64,000 bases of DNA, taken from positions 3,822,815 through 3,886,814 of the forward strand of contig CP011806.1 in NCBI GenBank assembly GCA_001664505.1, in the 5' to 3' direction. The stretch is from Acidobacteria bacterium Mor1 (GTDB lineage Bacteria; Acidobacteriota; Polarisedimenticolia; Polarisedimenticolales; Polarisedimenticolaceae). The notes beneath the pieces were generated by a model that was not told where the DNA came from, searched no databases, and saw only the letters and a list, made by a program, of their open reading frames with translations. This document shows, in pieces, positions 16,932-24,487 of this stretch (the stretch's first letter is position 1; every line of letters begins with the position of its first letter). The position numbers were made by a program, and so were the translations under genes.

Positions 16932-18217
16932 GGCGTCTGTCCTTCCCGGGCCGGCGGGTTGGATCCCTTGGCGTTTCCGGGGCGCCGCGTTTGCCGCCGC
17001 GCCCGGCGATCGAGTTCCGCTTCGACCTGCGCCAAGGGCACACCCGCCCGGGTCAGCGCCACCGCGGCGAAGTACAGCAGGTCTGCGGCTTCGGCGGCGA
17101 CGTGGTCCGCTTCCTCGGCGTCGGCGAGTTCGCCCGCTTCCTCGACCAGCTTGGCCCGCAGCAACGTCGAGTCGTCGAGCAGCCGTGCCGTGTACGAACC
17201 GGCCGGCGCCTGGGAACTCCGATCGTCCAGTCGGCGAAGCAGCGCCGAGAGTCCGCCGGTATCCCCCCAGCAACTCCGCGTGTCCTTGTGACAGAACCCG
17301 GCTCCCAGTTGCCGCACGGTGAAGCGCAGGGCGTCCCGGTCGCAGTCGAGATCGATACGCCGCAGTTCCTGACGCGCTCCGGAAGTCTCTCCCTTGACCC
17401 ACAGGCCGCGGGAGCGGGAACGGTAGACGCCGCGACGGGTCTCCACCGCAGCCCGCACGCTCTCGGCGTCGGACCAGCAAAGGCCCAGCGCTTCGCCCCG
17501 CTCGTCGACGACCACCGTCGGCCACAGTCCGTCGGGGCGGTCGGAGCGCATCGGAGCGATCAGTCCGTCGGACAGCGGAAGCTTGCCGCGATAGAGCGCC
17601 ATGCCGACCTGGGCGTCGACTCTCAGGGCATCCAGTTCGGCGATATCGCCGGGGGTGGTGATGCCGCCGGCAACGGTCAGGCGGGCATCGCCTGCGGCGG
17701 CGACGAGCTGACGGGTCAACTGCCGGTCGAAGCCCTGCATGCGGCCCTCCCGTTCGACGAAGGTGACCAGAAAGCCCCCGGCCAGTTGTCGAAGTTCGGC
17801 CAGACGATCGAGAACGCCGGCGCCGGTGCGGCTGCGCCAACCGTCGACCACTACCTCGCCGTAGATCGCGTCCAGGGCGGCGACCACCCGCTCTCGCGGC
17901 AGCCGGCTCAGCACTTCGGGAGTCGCCGCGGTGCCCAGCACCACGCAGTCCGCGCCGTCATCCAACCAGCGGATGGCGCGTTCGGCATCGCGAATACCGC
18001 CGCCGACCCGGCAGGGATAGCGCCGGCACAGTTGCCGAATGATCTCGCTGTTGTCCCCTTGACCCAGCGCCGCGTCCAGATCGACCACCGCGATCGGACC
18101 GGCCAGGGCGAAACGCTCGGCGATGGGGAAGGGATCGCCGGCGTCCAGCGCCTTCTCCTTGCCGCCGATCAGCTGGACCGCACGGCCGTTCATCAGATCG
18201 ATCGAGGGGACGATCAT
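16928..18217 (-). CDS. hisA-hisIE: HisA-HisI-HisE trifunctional fusion
   Basis: A single 429-residue chain joining three histidine enzymes. Residues ~1-230 are HisA, the ProFAR isomerase (beta/alpha barrel), with catalytic Asp7 in PSIDLMNG, the phosphate loops GGGIRD and AGGI, and the second-half ALDA..VDGW segment. Residues ~232-320 are HisI, PR-AMP cyclohydrolase, with the metal motif DLDCDRDA (Cys292) and CHKDTRSC. Residues ~322-410 are HisE, PR-ATP pyrophosphatase, with KLVEEAGEL and EAADLLYF. Together they perform steps 2, 3 and 4 of the pathway. Both ends overlap neighbouring genes by ATGA. No linker or stop interrupts the frame. HisI-HisE fusions are common; joining to HisA is unusual as far as I know. 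Confidence 0.93.
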   Translation of the reverse strand: MIVPSIDLMNGRAVQLIGGKEKALDAGDPFPIAERFALAGPIAVVDLDAALGQGDNSEIIRQLCRRYPCRVGGGIRDAERAIRWLDDGADCVVLGTAATPEVLSRLPRERVVAALDAIYGEVVVDGWRSRTGAGVLDRLAELRQLAGGFLVTFVEREGRMQGFDRQLTRQLVAAAGDARLTVAGGITTPGDIAELDALRVDAQVGMALYRGKLPLSDGLIAPMRSDRPDGLWPTVVVDERGEALGLCWSDAESVRAAVETRRGVYRSRSRGLWVKGETSGARQELRRIDLDCDRDALRFTVRQLGAGFCHKDTRSCWGDTGGLSALLRRLDDRSSQAPAGSYTARLLDDSTLLRAKLVEEAGELADAEEADHVAAEAADLLYFAAVALTRAGVPLAQVEAELDRRARRQTRRPGNAKGSNPPAREGQTP

Positions 18218-18969
18218 GGCCGTACCTCCACACCCGACGCCGCCATCACCTGCTTGATGCCGCCGACCTCGTAGTCTCCGCGGTGGAAGATCGACGCGGC
18301 CAGCACCGCATCGGCGCCCGCCTGAACCGCCTCGATCAGGTGTTCGGGGGAGTCGGCGCCCCCCGAGGCGATCACCGGGACCGGCACCGAACAGGAGACC
18401 CGCGTGAGCAACTCCAGCTCGTAGCCCTGCCGGGTGCCGTCCCGATCCCAACTGGTGAGCAGCAGCTCGCCGGCGCCTCGCGACGCCGCTTCACGGGACC
18501 ATTCGACGGCGTCGATACCGGTGCGCACCCGGCCCGAGTCGGTGACCACCTCGTAGTCGCCGGCGGGGGTTCGTGCGGCGTCCACGGCGATCACCGTGCA
18601 CTGGGAGCCGAAGCGGGTCGCCATCTCGTCGATCAGATCGGGCCGCCTGACCGCGGCGCTGTTGACCGAGACCTTGTCGGCACCCGCCTCGAGCAACGCG
18701 CCGGCGTCGTCGATGACGCGGACGCCGCCGCCCACGGTGAGTGGAATGCTGAGCTGTTCCCGCACGGCGCGCACGGTTTCGAGCTGTGTGCCGCGGCCCT
18801 CGGGGGTCGCCGCGACGTCGAGCAGTGCCAGCTCATCGGCACCCTGTAGTTCATAGGCCGCTGCCAGTTCGGCGGGATTGCCTTCATCCCGCAGTCCGGC
18901 GAAGCGGACTCCCTTGACCACCCGGCCGTGGCGCACGTCGAGACAGGGAATGATGCGAATGGTCAGCAT
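18214..18969 (-). CDS. hisF: Imidazole glycerol phosphate synthase cyclase subunit
   Basis: A 251-residue beta/alpha-barrel. With HisH it converts PRFAR and ammonia to imidazole glycerol phosphate and AICAR. Conserved elements: [16 protein letters not shown] (catalytic Asp11 region), [15 protein letters not shown] and [15 protein letters not shown] (second catalytic Asp), followed by IASGGADS. The length is standard. It overlaps hisH upstream by 7 bp and the hisA fusion downstream by 4 bp. Confidence 0.97.
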   Translation of the reverse strand: MLTIRIIPCLDVRHGRVVKGVRFAGLRDEGNPAELAAAYELQGADELALLDVAATPEGRGTQLETVRAVREQLSIPLTVGGGVRVIDDAGALLEAGADKVSVNSAAVRRPDLIDEMATRFGSQCTVIAVDAARTPAGDYEVVTDSGRVRTGIDAVEWSREAASRGAGELLLTSWDRDGTRQGYELELLTRVSCSVPVPVIASGGADSPEHLIEAVQAGADAVLAASIFHRGDYEVGGIKQVMAASGVEVRP

Positions 18970-19580
18970 GATGCGCCTCCCTGCGCCGGCCGTTTCAGCC
19001 AGCGCGCGATCAACTCCCGGCCGAAGCGGCCGGAGAGTTCGGGGTGGAACTGGCAGGCCAGTACATCTCCGCGCTCCATGGCGGCGATGAACGGGCCCGA
19101 GTAGTCCGCCTGAGCGACCCCCCAGCCCTCGGGGGCGGTGCGCAGGCGGTAGGAGTTGGCGAAGTAGGCGTAGCCGTCGGCCAGCAATCGGCTCCCGGCT
19201 GCAGGCCGCAGGTGGTTCCAGCCGAGTTGCGGGACCCGCACCGAGGCATCGAAGCGTTCGGCGTAGCCCTCGACGATGCCAAGCCCCTCGACCCCGTCCG
19301 CCTCTTCGCTGCCCTCGCAGAGGAACTGCAGCCCCAGGCAGACCGCCAGGGTCGGCCGGCCTTCGGCGAGCCGATCCCGCAACGGGGCGATCAGCTCCGA
19401 GCGGCGCAGCGCCTCCATCCCGGCGCGGTAGGCGCCGACGCCGGGCAGCACCAACGCATCGGCGTCGGCGACCTCCCGGGGCCGAGTGGTCAGCCGCGGT
19501 TCGCTTCCCGCCCGGCGCAACGCGGCGAGCATCGACGCGATGTTGGCCACGCCGGTATCGACGACGAGTACCTCACCCAT
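18963..19580 (-). CDS. hisH: Imidazole glycerol phosphate synthase glutaminase subunit
   Basis: A 205-residue class I glutamine amidotransferase supplying ammonia to HisF. The triad is visible: nucleophile Cys in LAVCLGLQFL and His-x-Glu in QFHPELSGRFG. The N-terminal VVDTGVANIASML is typical of HisH. The ATG at 19580 has AGGAG eight bases upstream and shares one base with the hisB stop (TGATG); an adjacent GTG at 19583 is less well placed. Confidence 0.96.
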   Translation of the reverse strand: MGEVLVVDTGVANIASMLAALRRAGSEPRLTTRPREVADADALVLPGVGAYRAGMEALRRSELIAPLRDRLAEGRPTLAVCLGLQFLCEGSEEADGVEGLGIVEGYAERFDASVRVPQLGWNHLRPAAGSRLLADGYAYFANSYRLRTAPEGWGVAQADYSGPFIAAMERGDVLACQFHPELSGRFGRELIARWLKRPAQGGASC

Positions 19581-20167
19581 CACAGGGTCTCCTTGGTGCT
19601 GGGGATGTCGTCGAAGGCATCGAACGAGACCGCCTGGCGCAAGGCAAGGGCGGTCGCCTTGAACGCCGCCTCGGCTCGATGGTGATCGTTGTCGCCGCGC
19701 AGCACGTCGACGTGCAGCGTGGAGCGGGAGGCCATCGCCAGGGAGCCGAATACGTGTCCGACGTTCTCGCAGGCCAGCTCGCCGAGCATCTCCCGCCTTA
19801 GCCCCAGGTCGATTCCGGCGAAGGGGCGGCCCGAGAGATCGACCACGCAGCGGGCGAGGGATTCATCCAGCGGAGCGTAGGCGGAACCGAAGCGGCGCAC
19901 GCCCCGGCGTTCACCCAACGCCTGATCGATCGCCGTGCCCAGAGCCAGCGCGCAATCCTCGGCGGTGTGGTGATCGTCGACCCGCAGGTCGCCGCGGCAG
20001 CGCAGGGTCAGGTCGAAGCGGGCGTGCCGGGCCAGTGCGGTCAACATGTGGTCGAGGAAACCGATGCCGGTCTCGACGGTGGCATTGCCGCGGCCGTCGA
20101 GATTGAGGGTCAGGCGCACGGCGGTCTCGGCGGTCTCTCGTTCGTAGCTCACGATTCGCTGGCTCAT
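19580..20167 (-). CDS. hisB: Imidazoleglycerol-phosphate dehydratase
   Basis: A 195-residue single-function IGP dehydratase. It has the metal-binding signatures of the family: [15 protein letters not shown] and a second [13 protein letters not shown] near the C-terminus. There is no HAD phosphatase domain, unlike E. coli HisB, so histidinol-phosphate phosphatase is missing from this operon and must be encoded elsewhere. The ATG at 20167 overlaps the hisC stop (ATGA). Confidence 0.97.
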   Translation of the reverse strand: MSQRIVSYERETAETAVRLTLNLDGRGNATVETGIGFLDHMLTALARHARFDLTLRCRGDLRVDDHHTAEDCALALGTAIDQALGERRGVRRFGSAYAPLDESLARCVVDLSGRPFAGIDLGLRREMLGELACENVGHVFGSLAMASRSTLHVDVLRGDNDHHRAEAAFKATALALRQAVSFDAFDDIPSTKETL

Positions 20168-21228
20168 CGCGGGGTGTCTCCATCGTTCGAGTCGTTGGGC
20201 AGCGTGCTCAGCACCTCGGCAAGGGCGGTCTCCAGCCGGGCGAAGTCCTGTTCGTCGCCGGGGCAGGTGATGCGAAGCGCATCTTCCAGGCCCGGGCTCG
20301 TGGGGAAGGCGCGAACCGAGATGCCGCGCTGGGCCAGACCGAGGCGCACCGCGGCGGCGTCGTCGAAGCGGGCGAACACGAAGTTGGCCCGGGAGGGGTA
20401 GGGGTCCACACCCAGCTCGCGCAGCCGGGCGGCGAGCCGGTCCCGCTCCAGCGCGACCCGTTGAACGAAGGCGTTCATGGCGGGCTCCCCTTGCTGCAGC
20501 CACGCCTCCGCCACGGCCAGAGCGAGGCCGCCCACCGGGTAGGGCGCGCCGGCGGCTCGCAGCCGCTCGATCATCTGCGGAGTACCGACGGCGTAGCCGA
20601 CCCGCTGGCCGGCGAGGCCCCATGCCTTGGACAGGGTGCGTACCGCCACGGCGTTCTCGTGGCGCAAGGCGGCGACGGTCGGACCGTCGTCGTCGAATTC
20701 GGCGTAGGCCTGATCGACGACGATCGTCGTCTGGGGAAGGGCCTCGGCCAGCACGTCGACGACGCCGGCGGGGATGGTCGTGCCCGTCGGGTTGTTGGGG
20801 GTCACCACCGGAACCACCGCGGTGCGGCGGGATGCGGCCTCCAGCAGTCCGGCAACGGGGAAGCCCGCGCGGGGCCATTCGAGATCGCGAACCGTGCCGC
20901 CGGCCAGCCGCGCGTAGCGTTCGATCATCTCGAAGGTCGGCCGCGGCAGCAGGATCTCCCGGCCGCCGGTCAGGAACGCCCGCATCACCCGGTCGAGGGC
21001 ATCGTCGGCACCGGCGGTCACCAGCACCTGTTCCTGTGTGACGCCGAGCCGCTCCGCGAGCAACCCTTCCAGCGAAGACCGGTCGGGATAGCGGCGCAGC
21101 CTGTCGCCGCCGCCGGCGATACCGGCGATCAGTTCGGCGGGCGGACGGGCACCTTCGTTGCCGTCGAGGTAGAGGTCGATCGGCAGATCCAACCTCGGGA
21201 CCCGGTAGGCCTTGATCGGCGCGTTCAT
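20164..21228 (-). CDS. hisC: Histidinol-phosphate aminotransferase
   Basis: A 354-residue fold-type I PLP enzyme converting imidazole acetol phosphate to histidinol phosphate. The PLP lysine is in [16 protein letters not shown]. Other conserved parts are LDGNEG near the N-terminus, NNPTGT (PLP ring contact) and DQAYAEF. The ATG overlaps the hisG stop (ATGA) and the stop overlaps hisB, so it is fully coupled within the operon. Confidence 0.96.
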   Translation of the reverse strand: MNAPIKAYRVPRLDLPIDLYLDGNEGARPPAELIAGIAGGGDRLRRYPDRSSLEGLLAERLGVTQEQVLVTAGADDALDRVMRAFLTGGREILLPRPTFEMIERYARLAGGTVRDLEWPRAGFPVAGLLEAASRRTAVVPVVTPNNPTGTTIPAGVVDVLAEALPQTTIVVDQAYAEFDDDGPTVAALRHENAVAVRTLSKAWGLAGQRVGYAVGTPQMIERLRAAGAPYPVGGLALAVAEAWLQQGEPAMNAFVQRVALERDRLAARLRELGVDPYPSRANFVFARFDDAAAVRLGLAQRGISVRAFPTSPGLEDALRITCPGDEQDFARLETALAEVLSTLPNDSNDGDTPR

Positions 21229-22103
21229 GGGACGATCTGCGAGAGCTGGGTCACCACCACGTCGGTGCCGCCGAGCTCCTTGAGCCGGGGAATCAGGACC
21301 GGTAGTTCCGTCCTGGGGATCGCCGCCTTGACCGCGTAGGCGGCACCTCCGTGAAGGTTGGCCACCGTCGGTTCACGCATACAGGGCAAGGCGTCGACCA
21401 GCCGCTCGAGCCGGTCGGCGGCGACGTTGACCTCGATCATCACCCGTTGGCGCGCCTCGATCACCGAACGGAGCACCATCACCAGGTCTTCGATGGTGCG
21501 GGCCCGCTCGGGGTCGTCCAGCGCCGCGCGATTGGCGTAGAGCCGGGTCGACGACCGCATCAACTCATCGACGATGCTCAACCCGTTGGCCGCCAGGGTC
21601 GAGCCGGTGGCGGTGTTGTCGACGATGCAGTCGGCGTCCTCGGGAGGAAAGACCTCCGTGGCGCCGAAGGACCGCACGAAGCGTCCGTCGATGCCCCGCT
21701 GCTCCATCCATTGGGTGGTGATGCGGCGGTACTCCGACGCGACGACAAGCGGCCGCCGTGGTAGCGCACCCTCTTCCAGCAGGGTATCCGGCGCCGCGGC
21801 GACCACCCGCACCGGGTCCAGGCCGGTGTCGAGCAGTTCGACCAGCCGGTCGGCGTCCAGTTCGCGCACCCAGTCGGCGCCGGCGAAGCCCAGATCCCGG
21901 GAGCCGGCCTGGAGCATCTGCACGACGCTCTGGGGCTTCTGGATCTTGGCGCTGATGCCCTGCAGCGAGATGGTCGGGCGATATTGACGGCTCCCCTGGA
22001 CCACGCGGATGCCCGCGTCGGCCAGCAGGGTGAACACACCGCTCTGAATTCTGCCCTTGGGGAGTCCCAGCCGTACGGCCGGTCGTTCCGGTTGACGTTC
22101 CAT
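21225..22103 (-). CDS. hisG: ATP phosphoribosyltransferase, long form
   Basis: A 292-residue long-form HisG performing the first, committed step (ATP + PRPP to PR-ATP). Catalytic-domain features are [22 protein letters not shown] and the PRPP loop [14 protein letters not shown]. The C-terminal ~75 residues form the ferredoxin-like regulatory domain that binds histidine for feedback inhibition, so HisZ is not needed. It is the first structural gene of the operon and lies about 50 bp below the attenuator-like hairpin and leader peptide. Confidence 0.96.
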   Translation of the reverse strand: MERQPERPAVRLGLPKGRIQSGVFTLLADAGIRVVQGSRQYRPTISLQGISAKIQKPQSVVQMLQAGSRDLGFAGADWVRELDADRLVELLDTGLDPVRVVAAAPDTLLEEGALPRRPLVVASEYRRITTQWMEQRGIDGRFVRSFGATEVFPPEDADCIVDNTATGSTLAANGLSIVDELMRSSTRLYANRAALDDPERARTIEDLVMVLRSVIEARQRVMIEVNVAADRLERLVDALPCMREPTVANLHGGAAYAVKAAIPRTELPVLIPRLKELGGTDVVVTQLSQIVP

Positions 22104-22145
22104 GGCCTGCCTCGTGCCTGCCCCGGCCGGCCCGTCACGTCCCCT

Positions 22146-22195
22146 GAACGTAACAACGCCGGCCCGAGGGCCGGCGTTGGTGATTGCTTACGTTC
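22146..22195 (-). promoter_or_regulatory. Attenuator-like nested hairpin of the his leader
   Basis: The inner hairpin (22155-22178) has a 10-bp stem AACGCCGGCC/GGCCGGCGTT with a CTCG loop in the transcript. Flanking it, GAACGTAA and TTACGTTC (22188-22195 and 22146-22153) pair to form an outer stem. The hairpin is followed in the transcript by TTGTTACGTT, a weak U-rich stretch. Positioned between the His leader peptide and hisG, it fits transcription attenuation. The alternative antiterminator pairing has not been worked out. Confidence 0.65.
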
Positions 22196-22216
22196 TGAAG
22201 GCTGCTGCCTACACCA

Positions 22217-22276
22217 CTACCGGACCCCTCGGAAGGGATGGCAATGATGATGATGCTGGCGGCAGCTGAAGTTCAT
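22217..22276 (-). CDS. hisL: his operon leader peptide, 5 His of 19 residues
   Basis: A 19-codon frame on the minus strand, from ATG at 22276 to TAG, encodes MNFSCRQHHHHCHPFRGVR. It has four consecutive His codons (all CAT) plus a fifth two codons later. It lies in the 5' leader of the his operon, 113 bp before hisG and just before an attenuator-like hairpin. This is the arrangement of the classical enterobacterial his attenuator, where ribosome stalling at His codons under histidine starvation prevents termination. A GGGG stretch just upstream of the ATG is a weak Shine-Dalgarno. Confidence 0.85.
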   Translation of the reverse strand: MNFSCRQHHHHCHPFRGVR

Positions 22277-22285
22277 GACCCCAAG

Positions 22286-22314
22286 ACCCTACCAACGGAT
22301 GCCGGGGCGTGCAA
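22286..22314 (-). promoter_or_regulatory. Candidate his operon promoter
   Basis: The minus strand reads TTGCAC (22314-22309), a 17-bp spacer, then TAGGGT (22291-22286). The spacing is ideal but both hexamers are only partial matches. Transcription would begin a few bases before the leader peptide. Confidence 0.35.
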
Positions 22315-22340
22315 CCCGGCGGCGAATCGGCTGTGGGAGA

Positions 22341-22715
22341 TCAGTGAGCCCAGGCGTATTTCTGCAGATCTTCCAGGGGAACGATGTCCAGGGTGTTGAC
22401 GTGGGTCGACTCCAGCAGAACCCGGGGCGCCGCTCCCGCCTCCATGGCCTCTTTCCAGCGGGCGGCGCAGACGCACCAGCGGTCGCCGTCCTTGAGGCCG
22501 GGAAAGCCGAACTCCGGCCGGGGCGTGGAGAGGTCGTTTCCCGCCTGCTTGCTGAAGGTCAGGAACTCGTCGGTGATGCGGCAGCAGACCGTGTGCATGC
22601 CCGCGTCGTCGGTTCCGGTGTTGCAGCTTCCGTCCCGGTAGAAACCGGTCATCGGATTCCGGCAACAACTTTCCAGCGGACCGCCGAGGACGTTCAGCGG
22701 ATTGGGGTCGCGCAC
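22341..22715 (-). CDS. DUF2237 family protein
   Basis: A 124-residue protein of the DUF2237 family, recognisable by NVLGGPLESCCRNPMTGFYRDG, then HTVCCRITDEFL, LKDGDRWCVCAARW and a C-terminal ESTH segment. Several conserved Cys residues are present and may bind a metal. No biochemical function is established. The GTG start at 22715 has AAGGAG five bases upstream and overlaps the end of the upstream yqgE gene by 22 bp, so the two are likely coupled. Confidence 0.9.
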   Translation of the reverse strand: MRDPNPLNVLGGPLESCCRNPMTGFYRDGSCNTGTDDAGMHTVCCRITDEFLTFSKQAGNDLSTPRPEFGFPGLKDGDRWCVCAARWKEAMEAGAAPRVLLESTHVNTLDIVPLEDLQKYAWAH

Positions 22716-23479
22716 GCGATCTCCTTGTAGGGTTCCAGCGGATCGACTCGCGCGATCACATGTTTGAAGGCATCCAGCGGGTCGACCCGATGGATCACGT
22801 CCTTGAAGGCGCCGAGGGGATCGACCCGGGCCACCTCGATCGGGCCGAAGGGGAGGTCGGGGGAACCGGCTCGCAGGCGGTTCCGATCCCGAGGCACCAG
22901 CCGCGGCCAGACCTGGTCCGCCGGGCGGTTGAAGAACACGAAGCTCTCGTGGGCCGCCATCACGTGCCAGCGGCCGTCGGCAATCTCACGGTCCAGCTGT
23001 CCCGCGCCCCAGCCGGCGTAGCCCGCGTAGACCCGGAACATCCGGCGGGTCTGCTGCACCCGGGTCAGCCGTTCCAACAGCTCCCGTTCGCCGCTCCAGT
23101 AGACCTCGCCGAAGACGTGGTTCCCCTGGGTCAGCGGCGCGTCGCTCCGGACCAGCAGCTTGAGCAGGTCGGTCTCCACCGGGCCGCCGTAGTAGAGGCC
23201 CGGGTCGAGCTGCCCTTCGAGGTCCGGGAGCATCTCCGAAACCCGGGCGCCGATCGGCCGGTTGACGATCAGCCCCAGGGCGCCCCGGTTGTCGTACTCC
23301 AGCAACAGCACCACGCTGCGGGCGAAGTAGGGGTCGCGGCTCGATTCAGGGGCGACCAGCAGCCGTCCGGGGGCCGGATCCAGGGATTCGGCCCAGAGGC
23401 TCCCCGGGCTCGCCGATATGAGGCAGGCCAGAAGCAGGCACCCGAGTAGCCGTGAGCGGGATGATCGACCGGTGCGCAT
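22694..23479 (-). CDS. yqgE: YqgE/AlgH (DUF179) protein with signal peptide and C-terminal repeats
   Basis: A 261-residue protein. The YqgE/AlgH core is clear: PGRLLVAPESSRDPYFARSVVLLLEYD, GALGLIVNRPIG, YYGGPV and the WGAGQLDREI segment. Two additions are unusual. The N-terminus looks like a signal peptide (LLGCLLLACLISASPGSLWA), although family members are normally cytoplasmic. The C-terminus has three 13-residue tandem repeats (RVDPLxAFKxVI). The family has no settled biochemical role. It heads a two-gene unit with the DUF2237 gene. Confidence 0.88.
   Translation of the reverse strand: MRTGRSSRSRLLGCLLLACLISASPGSLWAESLDPAPGRLLVAPESSRDPYFARSVVLLLEYDNRGALGLIVNRPIGARVSEMLPDLEGQLDPGLYYGGPVETDLLKLLVRSDAPLTQGNHVFGEVYWSGERELLERLTRVQQTRRMFRVYAGYAGWGAGQLDREIADGRWHVMAAHESFVFFNRPADQVWPRLVPRDRNRLRAGSPDLPFGPIEVARVDPLGAFKDVIHRVDPLDAFKHVIARVDPLEPYKEIACATPIR
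22712..22828 (-). repeat. Three tandem 39-bp coding repeats at the yqgE 3' end
   Basis: Residues 218-230, 231-243 and 244-256 of the YqgE protein read RVDPLGAFKDVIH, RVDPLDAFKHVIA and RVDPLEPYKEIAC. The repeats are extra to the DUF179 core and look amphipathic. Confidence 0.85.
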
Positions 23480-23597
23480 GCATCAAGTATACGGACTTTC
23501 TTCCGGAGGGGTTTGTGGCGCCCTTTTGCCCGGTGGAAGCGGGCTCGCTACCATGCGCAGCCCCGGCCGGGAACGCCCGTCCGGGCGGAGGAATCCC

Positions 23598-24485
23598 ATG
23601 ACCCAGCCCGAAAACCCCGTCGTCGGCCAGATTCCGCGGCCCAGCCGGCTCTACACCTTCATCGACGAGCCCAGGGAGTTCGCCCTGTTCTTCCTCGAGG
23701 GGCAGCGCTTCGTCCACGACCTGGCGCTGATCCACCCGGTGAGCGGCCCCGGCTTCGCCTACTTCCGGGACACGGTACTGAGCGTCCAGCCGATGGTCGC
23801 CTTCCTCAAACATGGCGAGCAGTTCGGCTTCTACGTCGATTCCAAGGAGCCGTTCTTCCGGCTCAAGATCGAGACCGCCCATCACGGGCAGACCCGCTGC
23901 ATGTTGATCCCCGACGACTTCCGCCAGTTCCCCGAGGCGATGCACGGGCTGGTGCGGGTGCAGAAGCTGTTCCCCAACAACAAGGCGCCTTACGAATCGA
24001 TCGTCGAGGCCAAGGGGTTGGCGCTCAAGGAGATCATCAACCACGTGCTGCGTGAGTCGTTCCAGACCAACAGCGCCGTGATCGTCTCGGACAAGGCGGA
24101 CCAGAGCGTACTGCTGCATCAGCTGCCGCTGCTGCCCAACGCACCCGACGAGTACGACTTCTCGATGAAGCGGGTGCGGGAGCGCCGGGACGGGTTGCTG
24201 GAGAAGGTCGAACCGATCTTCGCCCGGGCGCTTCAGGAACCCGAGGACATCGGTCCCGCCTTCGCCGACATCGGCTTCCGCTATCTGGCGGTGCGGGAGG
24301 TCGCCTTCCAGTGCTCCTGTTCCCGGGAGCGGATGGTCCAGAACCTGCGGCCGATCTACCAGCGGGAAGGGGAGAAGCTGTTCGAGCCCGACAGCGACAC
24401 CCTCGAAGTGGTCTGCGAGTACTGCAAGAAGCGCTACCCGATCTCGCGAAACGACCTGAGGGGTTCGGCGGATCCGCTGAACTGA
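23598..24485 (+). CDS. hslO: Hsp33-family redox-regulated chaperone
   Basis: A 295-residue protein with the Hsp33 fold. The C-terminal redox switch has Cys239 and Cys241 (CSC) and, after 31 residues, Cys273 and Cys276 (CEYC). This matches the CxC...CxxC zinc centre that is oxidised to activate the holdase. The central linker-like Asp/Glu/Arg region precedes it. The ATG at 23598 has GGAGGAA upstream, so the longer in-frame extension is unlikely. The stop is two bases from the convergent dehydrogenase stop. Confidence 0.9.
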   Translation: MTQPENPVVGQIPRPSRLYTFIDEPREFALFFLEGQRFVHDLALIHPVSGPGFAYFRDTVLSVQPMVAFLKHGEQFGFYVDSKEPFFRLKIETAHHGQTRCMLIPDDFRQFPEAMHGLVRVQKLFPNNKAPYESIVEAKGLALKEIINHVLRESFQTNSAVIVSDKADQSVLLHQLPLLPNAPDEYDFSMKRVRERRDGLLEKVEPIFARALQEPEDIGPAFADIGFRYLAVREVAFQCSCSRERMVQNLRPIYQREGEKLFEPDSDTLEVVCEYCKKRYPISRNDLRGSADPLN

Positions 24486-24487
24486 CC

